A stretch of 53,861 bases of DNA from Candidatus Nitrotoga sp. CP45. GTDB taxonomy: Bacteria; Pseudomonadota; Gammaproteobacteria; Burkholderiales; Gallionellaceae. The notes under the pieces were generated by a model. That model was not told the DNA's origin. It did not search any database and saw only the letters and a program-made list of their open reading frames with translations. The stretch covers positions 1 to 53,861 of the forward strand of contig CAMCFJ010000019.1 of assembly GCA_945874105.1 (NCBI GenBank), in the 5' to 3' direction. Position numbers and translations under genes: made by a program. This document shows positions 8,016-17,164 of this stretch, in pieces; positions within the stretch are counted from its first letter, which is position 1; every line of letters begins with the position of its first letter.

Positions 8016-9335
8016 ATGACAGATGTCGCCATCTCCGTCCACAACGTCAGCAAGCGCTATCACGTTTTTGAGAATCAGCGCGCGCGCTTACGTCACGCGC
8101 TGTGGCCATCCCGAAGTAAAGGCATGAGTGAAATCTGGGCCTTGCAGAACATCAATTTCGAGGTCAAGCGCGGCGACTCCGTAGCCATCATCGGCCGCAA
8201 CGGCAGCGGCAAAAGCACCCTGCTGGAAATTATCACGCAAACACTCACCCCAACCACGGGCCAGGTTCAAGTCAAAGGCCGGATTGCCGCATTGCTGGAA
8301 CTGGGCAGCGGCTTCAAGCCGGACTATACCGGGCGGGAAAATGTATTCCTCAATGGCTTGCTGCTGGGGCTTTCCCGCGCTGAAATCGAACACCGCTACG
8401 ACGAAATCGTGGCTTTTGCCGACATTGGTGACGTGCTGGACAGGCCCGTCAAAACATACTCCAGCGGCATGCTGGTACGCCTGGCTTTTGGAGTGCAAGT
8501 GGCGCTGGAGCCGGATATTCTCATCGTGGATGAGGCGCTCAGCGTGGGAGATTATTTCTTTCAGCAGAAATGCTTTGGCCGCCTGCGGCAAATGCGCGAG
8601 AACGGGCTGACACTGCTATTTGTTTCGCACGACATGGGAACGGTACGCGATTTATGTTCAACCGCCGTATATCTCAAACAAGGCAAACCGCAATATGTTG
8701 GCGACAGCAGAACCGCTATACGTTCGTATCTGGCTGAACAAACACCAACCAGTTTAGCGGAGCCTGAGGCGAACACTTCTTCGGTGCTTACATCCAATCA
8801 GAACACAAGCCTTGAACTTGCCGAGATCAAGAGAACCGCGCTCTGGTCAGTGGCAGATGACAAGGAAGAGGGGCGCAGGTTATTGGCCGTATGCCTGCTT
8901 GGGGCGGATGGTCAGCCGACTACCCATGCCAGGATCGGTGACACTGTAAAAATGCAGGTTTTTTTCAGGGCACCACCAGATAAATCCGGGCACATTTCGC
9001 TCACCATCAAGAATCGTTACGATCAGGTCGTAACTAACATCGGTTCGTACCTAATGGGAATGGAAGTGTGCTCTTCAGGTAATTTACCATTTGCTATTTT
9101 TGAGATTGAAATTGGCCTCAAGCTTGAGGCCGGGCTGTATTCTTTGATGGTTAGCTATGGGCAACCCAGTGGTGCAAACCATGGCAAGTCGCTTGATCGC
9201 ACAGATTGGTTCGGGCCGATGCAAGTTGATTGGGACTATGAAACAGAAAAAGCCCCCTTTCTGGGAATGTTTGGCGTGCCGGTTGCTGGAAAACTTATTA
9301 TGGGTGGTCAAAAAATTATTTCTAAGGAGTCATAA
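8016..9335 (+). CDS. wzt: Polysaccharide ABC exporter, ATPase with C-terminal glycan-recognition domain (Wzt-like)
   Basis: 439 residues. The ATPase half shows Walker A GRNGSGKST (60-68), signature SSGM (149-152), Walker B ILIVDE (168-173) and the H-loop His205. After a linker at ~235-260 comes a beta-rich domain of about 175 residues (from RRLLAVCLLGADGQ to the end) like the C-terminal domain of Wzt proteins. In known systems that domain recognises a modified non-reducing end of the O-antigen before export. Its presence implies that the exported chain carries a terminal cap, which fits the modifying enzymes encoded directly downstream. Confidence 0.9.
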   Translation: MTDVAISVHNVSKRYHVFENQRARLRHALWPSRSKGMSEIWALQNINFEVKRGDSVAIIGRNGSGKSTLLEIITQTLTPTTGQVQVKGRIAALLELGSGFKPDYTGRENVFLNGLLLGLSRAEIEHRYDEIVAFADIGDVLDRPVKTYSSGMLVRLAFGVQVALEPDILIVDEALSVGDYFFQQKCFGRLRQMRENGLTLLFVSHDMGTVRDLCSTAVYLKQGKPQYVGDSRTAIRSYLAEQTPTSLAEPEANTSSVLTSNQNTSLELAEIKRTALWSVADDKEEGRRLLAVCLLGADGQPTTHARIGDTVKMQVFFRAPPDKSGHISLTIKNRYDQVVTNIGSYLMGMEVCSSGNLPFAIFEIEIGLKLEAGLYSLMVSYGQPSGANHGKSLDRTDWFGPMQVDWDYETEKAPFLGMFGVPVAGKLIMGGQKIISKES

Positions 9336-9336
9336 A

Positions 9337-10584
9337 ATGCAGCAAATTGACCACAAGGAAAAACTGATCAACTGGCCCTCATGGCAGAATGAAGTTACCC
9401 CCGAGTTCATCGGAAAATGGCACTTAGGAAAAATCTATAACCAGTATCCAGAAAAACAGCAACTCAGGCAGGAGGGAATGTCTGCCATAGCCAAGGGCTG
9501 GCTACCAGAACATCCGATTATCGACCTTGACACGAGGGTTCTAGCCGTTGGCAGTTGTTTTGTAAGAAACTTCACGCTTTGGCTTGCCGAGCATGGCTTC
9601 AACCGGGCATTTCCAGACTCCCCTTACAATGCGCTACTTCGCTTCAACGCCGATTTTGCTAGCCCTGCCGTAATCGCACAACAATTCCGCTGGGCTTTTG
9701 ACGAATTGAACCCAGAGTCACTACTCTGGATCGACAAAAATCGCCATTTGATTGCGGCAACAGATGAGGGTAAAAAGGCTGTTCGTAGCACTCTGGAGCA
9801 AACCGATGTTCTGATCCTGACGTTGGGATTGTCGGAGATATGGTATGACAAGGCTTCTGGGGAGCCGCTCTGGAGAGCACTGACTGAAAAAACCTACGAT
9901 CCTGAAAGGCATGTCTTCCGTGTGGAATCAACCGCCGCTACAATCGAGTGGCTGGAATGTATTGAGCGGATCAGGCAACGCCACCTTCCGAAAATGAAGA
10001 TTGTATACATGCTGTCCCCCTCCCCACTGAAAACAACGTTCCGGCCAGTCTCGGCGATTACTGCTAACAGCGTTTCAAAAGCCATCTTGAGAGCTGCGCT
10101 GGATGAGTTTTTGCGTAATCATGAGGCTATATTGAATAAGCAACTGTTCTATTTTCCAAGTTACGAGATAGTAACCAGTTTCTTCATTGATCCTTTCCGG
10201 GAAGATAATCGTCACCTCGCCCCAATTGTTCCAGGCAGTATTATCGCTTTCTTTGCCAAATATTTTTGTGAACCCAGTCTGATGCAACGCAACGATGGCT
10301 CACTCACAAACATTCCCGGTGGGGAAATGCAAGAACGCGTTATGCGTCATGCGGCAGTTACTGAAGGCACGCAGTCCCGGGAGCTATTGGTGCGCATTGC
10401 GGAATTGGAAGACAGGAACGGTGACCTTCAGAAAACTTGTGATGAGCGCCAAGCTGTCATAGATGAATTGGATGCAGCTGCCAAAGAGCGTTTGGACCTT
10501 ATAGTGCAGCTAGACGCAGTTGCCAGAGAGCGTTTGGAGCTTATAGTGAAGCTGGACGCACAATTAAAGAGTGCCATTAAATGA
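9337..10584 (+). CDS. GSCFA-domain protein with C-terminal coiled-coil repeats
   Basis: 415 residues from ATG 9337, chosen over upstream in-frame starts because AAGGAG (9324-9329) lies 7 bases before it and the wzt stop is just ahead. GSCF at residues 72-75 (AVGSCFVRNF) names the GSCFA family, an SGNH-hydrolase-like group whose serine could act in acyl transfer or hydrolysis. Supporting motifs are LGLSEIWYD, LSPSPLKTTF and a late DNRHLAP that could supply Asp and His. The last ~60 residues form a coiled coil with three 14-residue repeats (C/A-x-ER-xxxI-xxLD). The stop overlaps the next start by 4 bases (ATGA). Acylation of the glycan is a guess; the family's biochemistry is poorly known. Confidence 0.8.
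   Translation: MQQIDHKEKLINWPSWQNEVTPEFIGKWHLGKIYNQYPEKQQLRQEGMSAIAKGWLPEHPIIDLDTRVLAVGSCFVRNFTLWLAEHGFNRAFPDSPYNALLRFNADFASPAVIAQQFRWAFDELNPESLLWIDKNRHLIAATDEGKKAVRSTLEQTDVLILTLGLSEIWYDKASGEPLWRALTEKTYDPERHVFRVESTAATIEWLECIERIRQRHLPKMKIVYMLSPSPLKTTFRPVSAITANSVSKAILRAALDEFLRNHEAILNKQLFYFPSYEIVTSFFIDPFREDNRHLAPIVPGSIIAFFAKYFCEPSLMQRNDGSLTNIPGGEMQERVMRHAAVTEGTQSRELLVRIAELEDRNGDLQKTCDERQAVIDELDAAAKERLDLIVQLDAVARERLELIVKLDAQLKSAIK
10438..10563 (+). repeat. Three 42-bp repeats encoding a coiled-coil tail (GSCFA gene)
   Basis: Units 10438-10479, 10480-10521 and 10522-10563 each encode 14 residues (CDERQAVIDELDAA, AKERLDLIVQLDAV, ARERLELIVKLDAQ). Two heptads per unit give a continuous coiled coil. 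Units 2 and 3 are more alike at DNA level than either is to unit 1. Confidence 0.85.
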
Positions 10585-11510
10585 TTGTCTGGCTGGCGTC
10601 CTATCCGCGCTCAGGCAATACGCTTTTGAGGACGGTGTTGTATCAATGTTTTGGGATCGGATCATATTCGGATGAAATCGATCCCTCAGTTAGATTGCGT
10701 GTTGCATTAACCGACTCGGCTGAGGCATTGTTCGGGCACAGGGAGCTTGATGAAAGCTGGGATAATTTTTATGTGCGCGCATCATCGTCAAACCAGTTGT
10801 TCACTATAAAAACACATCAGTACCCACGTGACAATCAAAAGGCAATCTACGTTATCAGGGATGGGCGACAAGCTTTGGTAAGCTACCGTAAATTTCATCA
10901 GGATTTTCTCGGAGACCGCCAATCATCTTTACTTCAACTGATATTCGGGCTTGATTACTATGGGGGATGGTCTGCGCATTACGAGGCGTGGGCAATTAAC
11001 CGGCCTGATACATTAGTGGTCCATTTTGAAGACTTGGCTCGTGGCGAAAATTTTACAATTGAAGCATTGGCAGAACATCTTGGCTACACCGGAAAATTAC
11101 GCCCATGGAACAACCCTTTTCATAGACTAAATCAGGATAATCCGACTTTTTTTCGTGAAGGCAAATTGACGTGGGAAAAAGATGACCTGTGGAATGATTT
11201 TTTTGATGGGGTATTTTTCCAACTTCATGGCCATTTGATGGAAAAATTGGGGTATGCAAATAAGTTGACTGTGGCACATGCCATGATGCAGATGCCTTTG
11301 GAACTAAAAAATCTTGTTGCCTTAGTAAAGGATTTTGCCAGCAAGAACCGGGAACTAAGTCATGTCTGCGATGAGCGCCAGAAAGTTATTGAAGGCCTAA
11401 AGAGGACGTGTGATGAGCGCTTGGCTGTAATAGAAGAACTGAAACAAGCATGTGACGAACGTTTGGCGCTCATAGAAACGCTGAATGAGAGGTTGGCATG
11501 GGAGCAGTAA
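10581..11510 (+). CDS. Sulfotransferase-family protein with C-terminal coiled-coil repeats
   Basis: 309 residues. The PAPS 5'-phosphosulfate loop is SYPRSGNTLLR (7-17), the base KTH is at 77-79 and the 3'-phosphate site is IRDGRQALVSY (92-102). This is the layout of cytosolic-type sulfotransferases, which move sulfate from PAPS to a hydroxyl group. The catalytic domain ends near residue 235. The rest is a coiled coil with three 14-residue repeats starting CDERQKVIEGL, CDERLAVIEEL and CDERLALIETL. It is coupled to the GSCFA gene by an ATGA overlap and overlaps the next gene by 13 bases. A sulfated chain end is the likely product; the acceptor is unknown. Confidence 0.85.
   Translation: MIVWLASYPRSGNTLLRTVLYQCFGIGSYSDEIDPSVRLRVALTDSAEALFGHRELDESWDNFYVRASSSNQLFTIKTHQYPRDNQKAIYVIRDGRQALVSYRKFHQDFLGDRQSSLLQLIFGLDYYGGWSAHYEAWAINRPDTLVVHFEDLARGENFTIEALAEHLGYTGKLRPWNNPFHRLNQDNPTFFREGKLTWEKDDLWNDFFDGVFFQLHGHLMEKLGYANKLTVAHAMMQMPLELKNLVALVKDFASKNRELSHVCDERQKVIEGLKRTCDERLAVIEELKQACDERLALIETLNERLAWEQ
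11367..11492 (+). repeat. Three 42-bp repeats encoding a coiled-coil tail (sulfotransferase gene)
   Basis: Units 11367-11408, 11409-11450 and 11451-11492 each encode a 14-residue CDER-xxxI-xxL unit. The first unit shares the run GATGAGCGCCA with the first unit of the neighbouring GSCFA gene, so the repeat family is shared between two genes of different enzyme class. Confidence 0.85.
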
Positions 11511-13459
11511 GCTTCTCGATTGACCTGGGCTTGGTTAATGCTCTAAAAGAAGCGATCCCGCTTGACGTATTTGTCGAGACCGGCACGTTCAGGGGGGATA
11601 CCGTTGAGCTAGTCAAAGATTGCTTTCTGGAAATCCATACCGTCGAGCTTTCTCCTGAGTATTTCGAAGCGGCCCGTTTCAGGTTCAAAGTCCATGCGCA
11701 CATCGACCTTGTGCATGGCGATTCGGCGATGGTACTGGCCACTTGGGCATCGAGGCTGCATGATAAGTCGGTACTCTATTTTTTAGATGCACACTGGTGC
11801 GTGGCGGACAATACGGCAGGCGAAACCTCGCAGTGCCCATTGCTCGACGAAATACTAGGTATCGGGCAGCTCAATGCCGCAAGCCTGATCGTCATAGATG
11901 ACGCGCGTTTGTTTCTGGCTCCGCCTTCTGCCCCGCACGAGATATCCCATTGGCCAGGTTTCAATGAGGTGTTGGAAGCCTTGCGAGCTACAAGCCCGAC
12001 CCATCGGGTCATGGTGTTGAATGACACCATCGTCTTTTTTCCGCCTGTGGCGGGCAGCGCTTTGCTGGAATATGCCCAACATGCCGGCACCGATTGGCTG
12101 GCCGTGACGAGCAAGATTCGGGATTACGATAATCTGCATACCCAGTTTGATGGCGCGATACGGCAGCTTGAAGAAAAAGAATGCGTGATTCAGCAGCTGA
12201 AACCCGCATATGGCGATGCGCACGCTCGGCTTGTGCAGCTTGAAAGTGTGATACAGCAACAACGCAATGAACGTTCATCATGCAAGCAGTTGCTTGGAGT
12301 TAGCGACGCGAAGTTAGAAGCCATGGCAGCCCAACTTGACGAGCGTGACAAAACCATTCAGATAATTAGTGATTCCTGCATGTTTTCTAGCGTCAGCGGT
12401 TCGACTCAAACCAATCTGGCGTTGGCCAAAAGCCTAGCGGAAAAAGAAGCAGTGATCCAGGAATTGGTAAATGCAATCGATGCGTACCGCGCAGCTTTTC
12501 GGATATTCGGCTATCTGCTGCACCCAGCGAACCGTATTCATGCAGCCGTGGCTGGAATCAAAAATCGCCTCCGTGCCATGGTGGCACCTCGCCTGGGAAA
12601 TCTCAATCAGCACCCCCCGCGCCCGATGATCCTTCCAGAGCATTATGAGCAGGTCATCACCTTATCGGATATACCCAAGGTATCCATTGTCACACCGTCA
12701 TTCAAGCAAGCAGGGTATATTGGCCGGACGATTGATAGCACGTTGGGCCAGAACTATCCCAATCTTGAGTATTTCGTCCAGGATGGAGGCTCGCCAGATG
12801 GAACGGTGGGTGTATTGAATGGTTACGGGAATCGCATTACTGGCTGGGAGTCAAAACCGGATGGCGGTCAAGCCCAGGCAATCAATCTAGGTTTCGCCCA
12901 TACGACTGGCGAAATTATGGCTTGGCTCAATTCGGACGACCTTCTCCTTCCGGGGGCAATTCACACGATCGTAGACTACTTTAACCGCCATCCAGAAATT
13001 GACGTCGTGTACGGCAATCGCCTACTGATCGATGAAAATGATATGAAAATCGGCCGCTGGATCTTGCCTGGACACGATGGTGAGGCGCTGTCATGGGTAG
13101 ACTTCGTGCCTCAGGAAACAATGTTCTGGCGGCGGCGTATATGGGATAAGGTTGGAGGGAAAATAGATGAATCCTTCAGTTTCGCGATGGACTGGGATTT
13201 ACTGGTTCGCTTCCGCGATGCTGGGGCACAATTTGCACACATTCCACGCTTCCTGGGAGCATTCCGGATTCATGAGCATCAGAAGACCTCGACGGTAATC
13301 AATGAAATCGGCCACAAAGAAATGGACCGGATACGAGAACGCTTGCTTGGGAAAGTGCCAACTCCTAGAGACATCCATAAATCAATCCTCCCTTTCATGC
13401 TGAAGCATGTTGCGGTGGATATGTGGCACAGAGTAAAAACAAGACTGGGAATAAAATGA
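11498..13459 (+). CDS. Methyltransferase-like / coiled-coil / GT2 glycosyltransferase fusion
   Basis: 653 residues in three parts. Residues 1-205 look like a class I SAM-dependent methyltransferase: motif I VFVETGTFRGDT (24-35), an acidic VELSPE loop and YFLDAHW (94-100). Residues ~210-330 are coiled coil with ERDKTIQ and EKEAVIQEL units similar in flavour to the two preceding proteins. Residues ~385-600 are a GT2 glycosyltransferase: PKVSIVTPSFKQ, FVQDGGSPDGT, KPDGGQAQAINLGF and the WLNSDD metal site. The start overlaps the sulfotransferase stop by 13 bases. The architecture recalls WbdD-type chain terminators, where a coiled coil spaces a capping enzyme from the polymerase, but here the partner domain is GT2. 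The methyltransferase call is less certain than the GT2 call. Confidence 0.82.
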   Translation: MGAVSFSIDLGLVNALKEAIPLDVFVETGTFRGDTVELVKDCFLEIHTVELSPEYFEAARFRFKVHAHIDLVHGDSAMVLATWASRLHDKSVLYFLDAHWCVADNTAGETSQCPLLDEILGIGQLNAASLIVIDDARLFLAPPSAPHEISHWPGFNEVLEALRATSPTHRVMVLNDTIVFFPPVAGSALLEYAQHAGTDWLAVTSKIRDYDNLHTQFDGAIRQLEEKECVIQQLKPAYGDAHARLVQLESVIQQQRNERSSCKQLLGVSDAKLEAMAAQLDERDKTIQIISDSCMFSSVSGSTQTNLALAKSLAEKEAVIQELVNAIDAYRAAFRIFGYLLHPANRIHAAVAGIKNRLRAMVAPRLGNLNQHPPRPMILPEHYEQVITLSDIPKVSIVTPSFKQAGYIGRTIDSTLGQNYPNLEYFVQDGGSPDGTVGVLNGYGNRITGWESKPDGGQAQAINLGFAHTTGEIMAWLNSDDLLLPGAIHTIVDYFNRHPEIDVVYGNRLLIDENDMKIGRWILPGHDGEALSWVDFVPQETMFWRRRIWDKVGGKIDESFSFAMDWDLLVRFRDAGAQFAHIPRFLGAFRIHEHQKTSTVINEIGHKEMDRIRERLLGKVPTPRDIHKSILPFMLKHVAVDMWHRVKTRLGIK

Positions 13460-14385
13460 TTTCGCTGATTTCACCTTTCTATAATGAGGAAACGGTAATC
13501 CATAAGTTTTTTTATAGGGTTATCCCAATACTCGAATCATTGAATTATCCATACGAAATTGTTTGTGTAAATGATGGAAGCAAGGATGCAACGCTATCAA
13601 TTTTGATTGATTATGCAACGCTTAATCCGAATATAAAGGTCATTGATCTTTCAAGGAATTTTGGCAAAGAAGCAGCTCTAACTGCCGCGTTAGATTATGC
13701 GTCAGGAGAAGCTATTATTCCAATTGACAGTGATCTTCAGGATCCACCAGAACTAATTCCGACGATGGTTAATCTCTGGATGGGGGGTGCAGAAGTTGTG
13801 CTTGCACGCCGTACCGACAGGTCTTCTGATTCATGGTTCAAGCGAACATCAGCAACTCTGTTCTACAAACTCCACAACAAAATGTCAGATTCTCGAATTC
13901 CCGTGAATGTAGGGGATTTTCGATTAATGGATCGCGTTGTTGCTGATGTTGTGCGCTCCTTACCAGAGAACCGTAGATTCATGAAAGGCATTTTTGCGTG
14001 GGCTGGTTTTACAGCGGTCACAATTGATTATGAAAGGGAGCCGAGAGTAGCGGGCGATAGCAAATTCAATGGATGGAAACTATGGAATTTTGCTCTAGAA
14101 GGAATTACTTCATTTTCAACAGCACCGTTAAGGGTGTGGTTGTACATTGGCATGGCTGTCGCTGCGCTGTCACTTATATACGCATGCATTATCATTATCC
14201 AGACTGTTTTCTTTGGCATACGTCTTCCGGGTTACGCGTCAATCATAACGTCAATTCTATTTCTGGGCGGTATTCAACTTATGGGAATAGGTGTACTTGG
14301 CGAATATATCGGTCGAATTTATATGGAAACCAAGCGAAGACCAACTTATGTCGTCAGAAATATTTTCACTAAAAGCCAAAGTTAA
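13456..14385 (+). CDS. GtrB-like polyprenyl-phosphate glycosyltransferase (GT2)
   Basis: 309 residues. The N-terminal GT2 domain shows SLISPFYNEE, VCVNDGSKDAT, LSRNFGKEAALTAALDYA and PIDSDLQDPPE; two C-terminal membrane helices follow (~230-290). This is the GtrB/DPM-like layout: transfer of a sugar from a nucleotide donor to undecaprenyl phosphate on the cytoplasmic side. ATG 13456 overlaps the preceding stop by 4 bases. With GtrA (15158) and a GT-C protein (15547) it makes a gtr-like side-chain cassette. Its AT-rich sequence differs from the genes before it. Confidence 0.88.
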   Translation: MISLISPFYNEETVIHKFFYRVIPILESLNYPYEIVCVNDGSKDATLSILIDYATLNPNIKVIDLSRNFGKEAALTAALDYASGEAIIPIDSDLQDPPELIPTMVNLWMGGAEVVLARRTDRSSDSWFKRTSATLFYKLHNKMSDSRIPVNVGDFRLMDRVVADVVRSLPENRRFMKGIFAWAGFTAVTIDYEREPRVAGDSKFNGWKLWNFALEGITSFSTAPLRVWLYIGMAVAALSLIYACIIIIQTVFFGIRLPGYASIITSILFLGGIQLMGIGVLGEYIGRIYMETKRRPTYVVRNIFTKSQS

Positions 14386-14387
14386 AA

Positions 14388-15161
14388 ATGAGCGATCAAT
14401 TTTTAAATCCACTTTTCGAACTGCAAAAAACTCTTTACCAATCGACCAACTATACACGCAGAAGATTGCATCAAAGAAGATGGGCATGGGTGGTGAATTC
14501 AATTGAGAAATATGCCATCAATATGCCAGTAGATAAAGCAATTGAATATGGCCCTGGCTCTGGTATTTATCTTCCTACGCTTGCTAAAAATTTCAAGTCT
14601 GTTGTTGCTGCTGATGTCGAAAATGCATATTTGAACGGAATATTGCCATTGGTTGATGAGATTGCTGGGCTCTCACTTGTCGTGGATGACATTTTGGACT
14701 CAAAACTACCAAAAGAAGATTTTGGGCTTGTATTATGTAGTGAAGTACTTGAGCATGTAAAAAACCCTGAGCACGCAATTGACACACTCTTTAAAATATT
14801 GATGCCCGGAGGGATTGCAATTGTAACTACCCCACAACGTTTCAGTCTGCTGGAATTATGTTGCAAGGTGGCATTTTTGCCCGGAGTAATTCAATTGGTG
14901 CGGAAAATTTACCGAGAGCCAGTCCTAGAGACTGGGCATATAAGCTTACGATCTAGCGTTGAATTCCGTGGAGCACTTATTGAAAATGGGTTTGAAATTC
15001 TTGAAGAAGAAAAATATGGGCTGTACATTCCTTTACTGGCCGAATTTGGGGGGGGTGTGGGCGGGCGTTTTATCGAGGGTTTAGAGCGTTATTTTAAAAA
15101 TACATTTTTAAATGAGTTATATTGGACCCAGGCCTACGTATTAAGAAGACCGTTAAGGTGA
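14388..15161 (+). CDS. Class I SAM-dependent methyltransferase
   Basis: 257 residues. SAM motif I is AIEYGPGSGIYLPTLA (~51-66), with acidic DVEN after the next strand, then LVLCSEVLEHVKNPEHAID and LKPG-like LMPGGIAIVTTPQ: the UbiE/methyltransf_11 layout. The role is probably O-methylation of a sugar or of a lipid-linked intermediate. It lies two bases after the GtrB stop and its own stop overlaps the GtrA GTG start. Placement inside a gtr-like cassette is unusual and suggests the transferred side-chain sugar is methylated. Same AT-rich composition as its neighbours. Confidence 0.8.
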   Translation: MSDQFLNPLFELQKTLYQSTNYTRRRLHQRRWAWVVNSIEKYAINMPVDKAIEYGPGSGIYLPTLAKNFKSVVAADVENAYLNGILPLVDEIAGLSLVVDDILDSKLPKEDFGLVLCSEVLEHVKNPEHAIDTLFKILMPGGIAIVTTPQRFSLLELCCKVAFLPGVIQLVRKIYREPVLETGHISLRSSVEFRGALIENGFEILEEEKYGLYIPLLAEFGGGVGGRFIEGLERYFKNTFLNELYWTQAYVLRRPLR

Positions 15162-15550
15162 GAAATTTACTATCCAATATAATAATACGATATGCAATCG
15201 TTGGTATCGCCACTCTCTGTGTGTATTTGATTGCCGGTGCTGCGCTTTATAGATCAGGTGTTTCAATAAATTGGGTGGCAACGTTGTCATTCACGGCGGC
15301 AGTCGCGGTAAATTATGTTTTACAAAAAATGTGGGTCTTTCAAGACTCCCGATCCGTGATAGCGAGCTTGCCAAAATATTTTGTTATGACACTAGTTGGT
15401 TATGTGACCAATTTCTTCGCGTTGAACGCATCAATTTCCCAACTTCCCTTGCCAGTAGCACAATTATTTGCTGCGTCGGCTGTTGTTATATCGAATGCAC
15501 TGTTTTCATTTTTGTGGGTTTTTGCGATTAAGTCGGAGCGTAGATTATGA
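15158..15550 (+). CDS. GtrA-like flippase
   Basis: 130 residues, four hydrophobic helices, with the family signature in NYVLQKMWVFQDS. GtrA-family proteins are thought to flip undecaprenyl-phosphate sugars to the periplasm. GTG 15158 is preferred to the upstream TTG because it forms a GTGA overlap with the preceding stop and yields a family-sized protein. The stop overlaps the next ATG by 4 bases. Confidence 0.85.
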   Translation: MRNLLSNIIIRYAIVGIATLCVYLIAGAALYRSGVSINWVATLSFTAAVAVNYVLQKMWVFQDSRSVIASLPKYFVMTLVGYVTNFFALNASISQLPLPVAQLFAASAVVISNALFSFLWVFAIKSERRL

Positions 15551-17151
15551 AATTAGATATGTCGGTTTTTAAAAAAACTGATTTTGTAATTTCGGCTGTT
15601 ATCGCACTTTTACTCTTGGCCTGGAATCTAAAGAACTCATTTGAGTTTGGTCGTTTGGCTTTCGTTCCAAGTTATGACGACATTTCCTACTTTAACGATG
15701 CGTTGTTGCGCTATCAAAAATTTTTAACTGGAAATGTATTTACTCTGCTTAGAGATGCATATTCCAATCCACCTCACTCCCCAGTGATTGCTTTTCAGGC
15801 TGTTATTTCTTATATCGTGTTTGGGGTTGAGGACTGGGCTCCTTATGTGTTCCTGGTATGGATACCTTTTTTGGTGATACTACTAGCTGTTTCTTATACA
15901 CTTAATATCGATCGGGGTCGGTGGATTTTAGTTTTATATGTCGCTACAACTCCGCTTCTGGGCGCGTCAGTTGTTGAATTTCGACCTGATATTGGAAATG
16001 GAATTTTTACGACTCTTGCTATTGTGTTTGCTATCAATGCGATTACTGAATCCAAAAATATTTTCCTTACACGAACCATGCTCGCCTCAGCTTTTTTTCT
16101 GGGGGGTGCCCTTTTATTCAAGCCGTCGGCAGCTGTTTATACCGTCGCTCTTTTCGGATTTGCAGAGGTTGCATCTCTTATTGCCCTTCTGCTTATGCGA
16201 CATAATCAATTAGTTTTTAGTTTATATAAAGCAGGTTCCATTCTCACAATAGGCTTGCTTGTTAGCCTTCCCTACTATTTAGCGGCAGGTCATAGGGTCA
16301 TTGAATACACCTATAATGCAGTTGTGCGTGATAAAAAAATATGGGCAGTAGATATGTCCATGGTGGATCAAGCGCTTTTTTATCTTGTTGGGCAGGGCGG
16401 AAAGTTTATGCTCGGTTTGCATTTCTGGGCGTCTATAGCATCGGTTGTTTTGTTCTTTATTTTCAGGAAGAAATTCACTTCTAGCTTAAAATTGAGGCTT
16501 TATATTCTTATAGCCACGACGTTTGTTGGTTATGTTGTCGTAGCCGCCAATTCGGTGAAAACTCACTTTTTAGGTGTTACATTTCAAGCGTTGTTGGTTT
16601 TCATTTCATTCATTATATTTTCTGAATTGTTGCGTATATATATTGGCAAGAGGGCCTATTGGCCTGCTGTATCTGCTTTGTTTTTAGTGGGCATTACTTC
16701 AATACAACCCGCTGGCTACTGGGGGGTGCGTGATGGCTTATACGCACAAGAGGTTCGAGGAACTATTGAGCAAGTAAATGAAGCGATAAGAGGTATTGCA
16801 TCCACCAATGACAAGCCCAAAGTTACCTTTATGACGTTTACTGGCTTTCTTAATCGCGATGTCGTGACCTACGACCTACAACGACGTAGCATAGCAAATA
16901 TGCGGGTTGATGCCTGGTTTTGGAGACCATCAGAAGAAAAGCCAGAAGAAGTGTTTGGTCGGGCAATTAGCGGATCAGATGTTGTTATTGCAGCAACTGA
17001 AGGGACGCGAGTTGCTCAGGCAGGGCTGCCATCAAATACTATTTTGCCACTGACGCTATCGCTTGTTCAACAAAATCCCGATTTTGTTTTGCTTAAGTCA
17101 ATCCCATCTGGGCAGGGCAGTATTCATATTTATGTACGCAAATCAATTTGA
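15547..17151 (+). CDS. Multi-membrane-span GT-C (GtrC/ArnT-like) glycosyltransferase
   Basis: 534 residues with about ten hydrophobic segments and a hydrophilic C-terminal ~120 residues. After the first helix comes [13 protein letters not shown], a loop with paired acidic residues as in GT-C/GT39 enzymes, which move sugars from polyprenyl phosphate in the periplasm. Later [10 protein letters not shown] lies in a second loop. Position after GtrB and GtrA fits the variable third member of a gtr cassette, the one that decides the linkage. No closer family is recognised. AT-rich, with long runs of TTT and ATT codons. Confidence 0.7.
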   Translation: MKLDMSVFKKTDFVISAVIALLLLAWNLKNSFEFGRLAFVPSYDDISYFNDALLRYQKFLTGNVFTLLRDAYSNPPHSPVIAFQAVISYIVFGVEDWAPYVFLVWIPFLVILLAVSYTLNIDRGRWILVLYVATTPLLGASVVEFRPDIGNGIFTTLAIVFAINAITESKNIFLTRTMLASAFFLGGALLFKPSAAVYTVALFGFAEVASLIALLLMRHNQLVFSLYKAGSILTIGLLVSLPYYLAAGHRVIEYTYNAVVRDKKIWAVDMSMVDQALFYLVGQGGKFMLGLHFWASIASVVLFFIFRKKFTSSLKLRLYILIATTFVGYVVVAANSVKTHFLGVTFQALLVFISFIIFSELLRIYIGKRAYWPAVSALFLVGITSIQPAGYWGVRDGLYAQEVRGTIEQVNEAIRGIASTNDKPKVTFMTFTGFLNRDVVTYDLQRRSIANMRVDAWFWRPSEEKPEEVFGRAISGSDVVIAATEGTRVAQAGLPSNTILPLTLSLVQQNPDFVLLKSIPSGQGSIHIYVRKSI

Positions 17152-17164
17152 GTCAGGTCTAATA

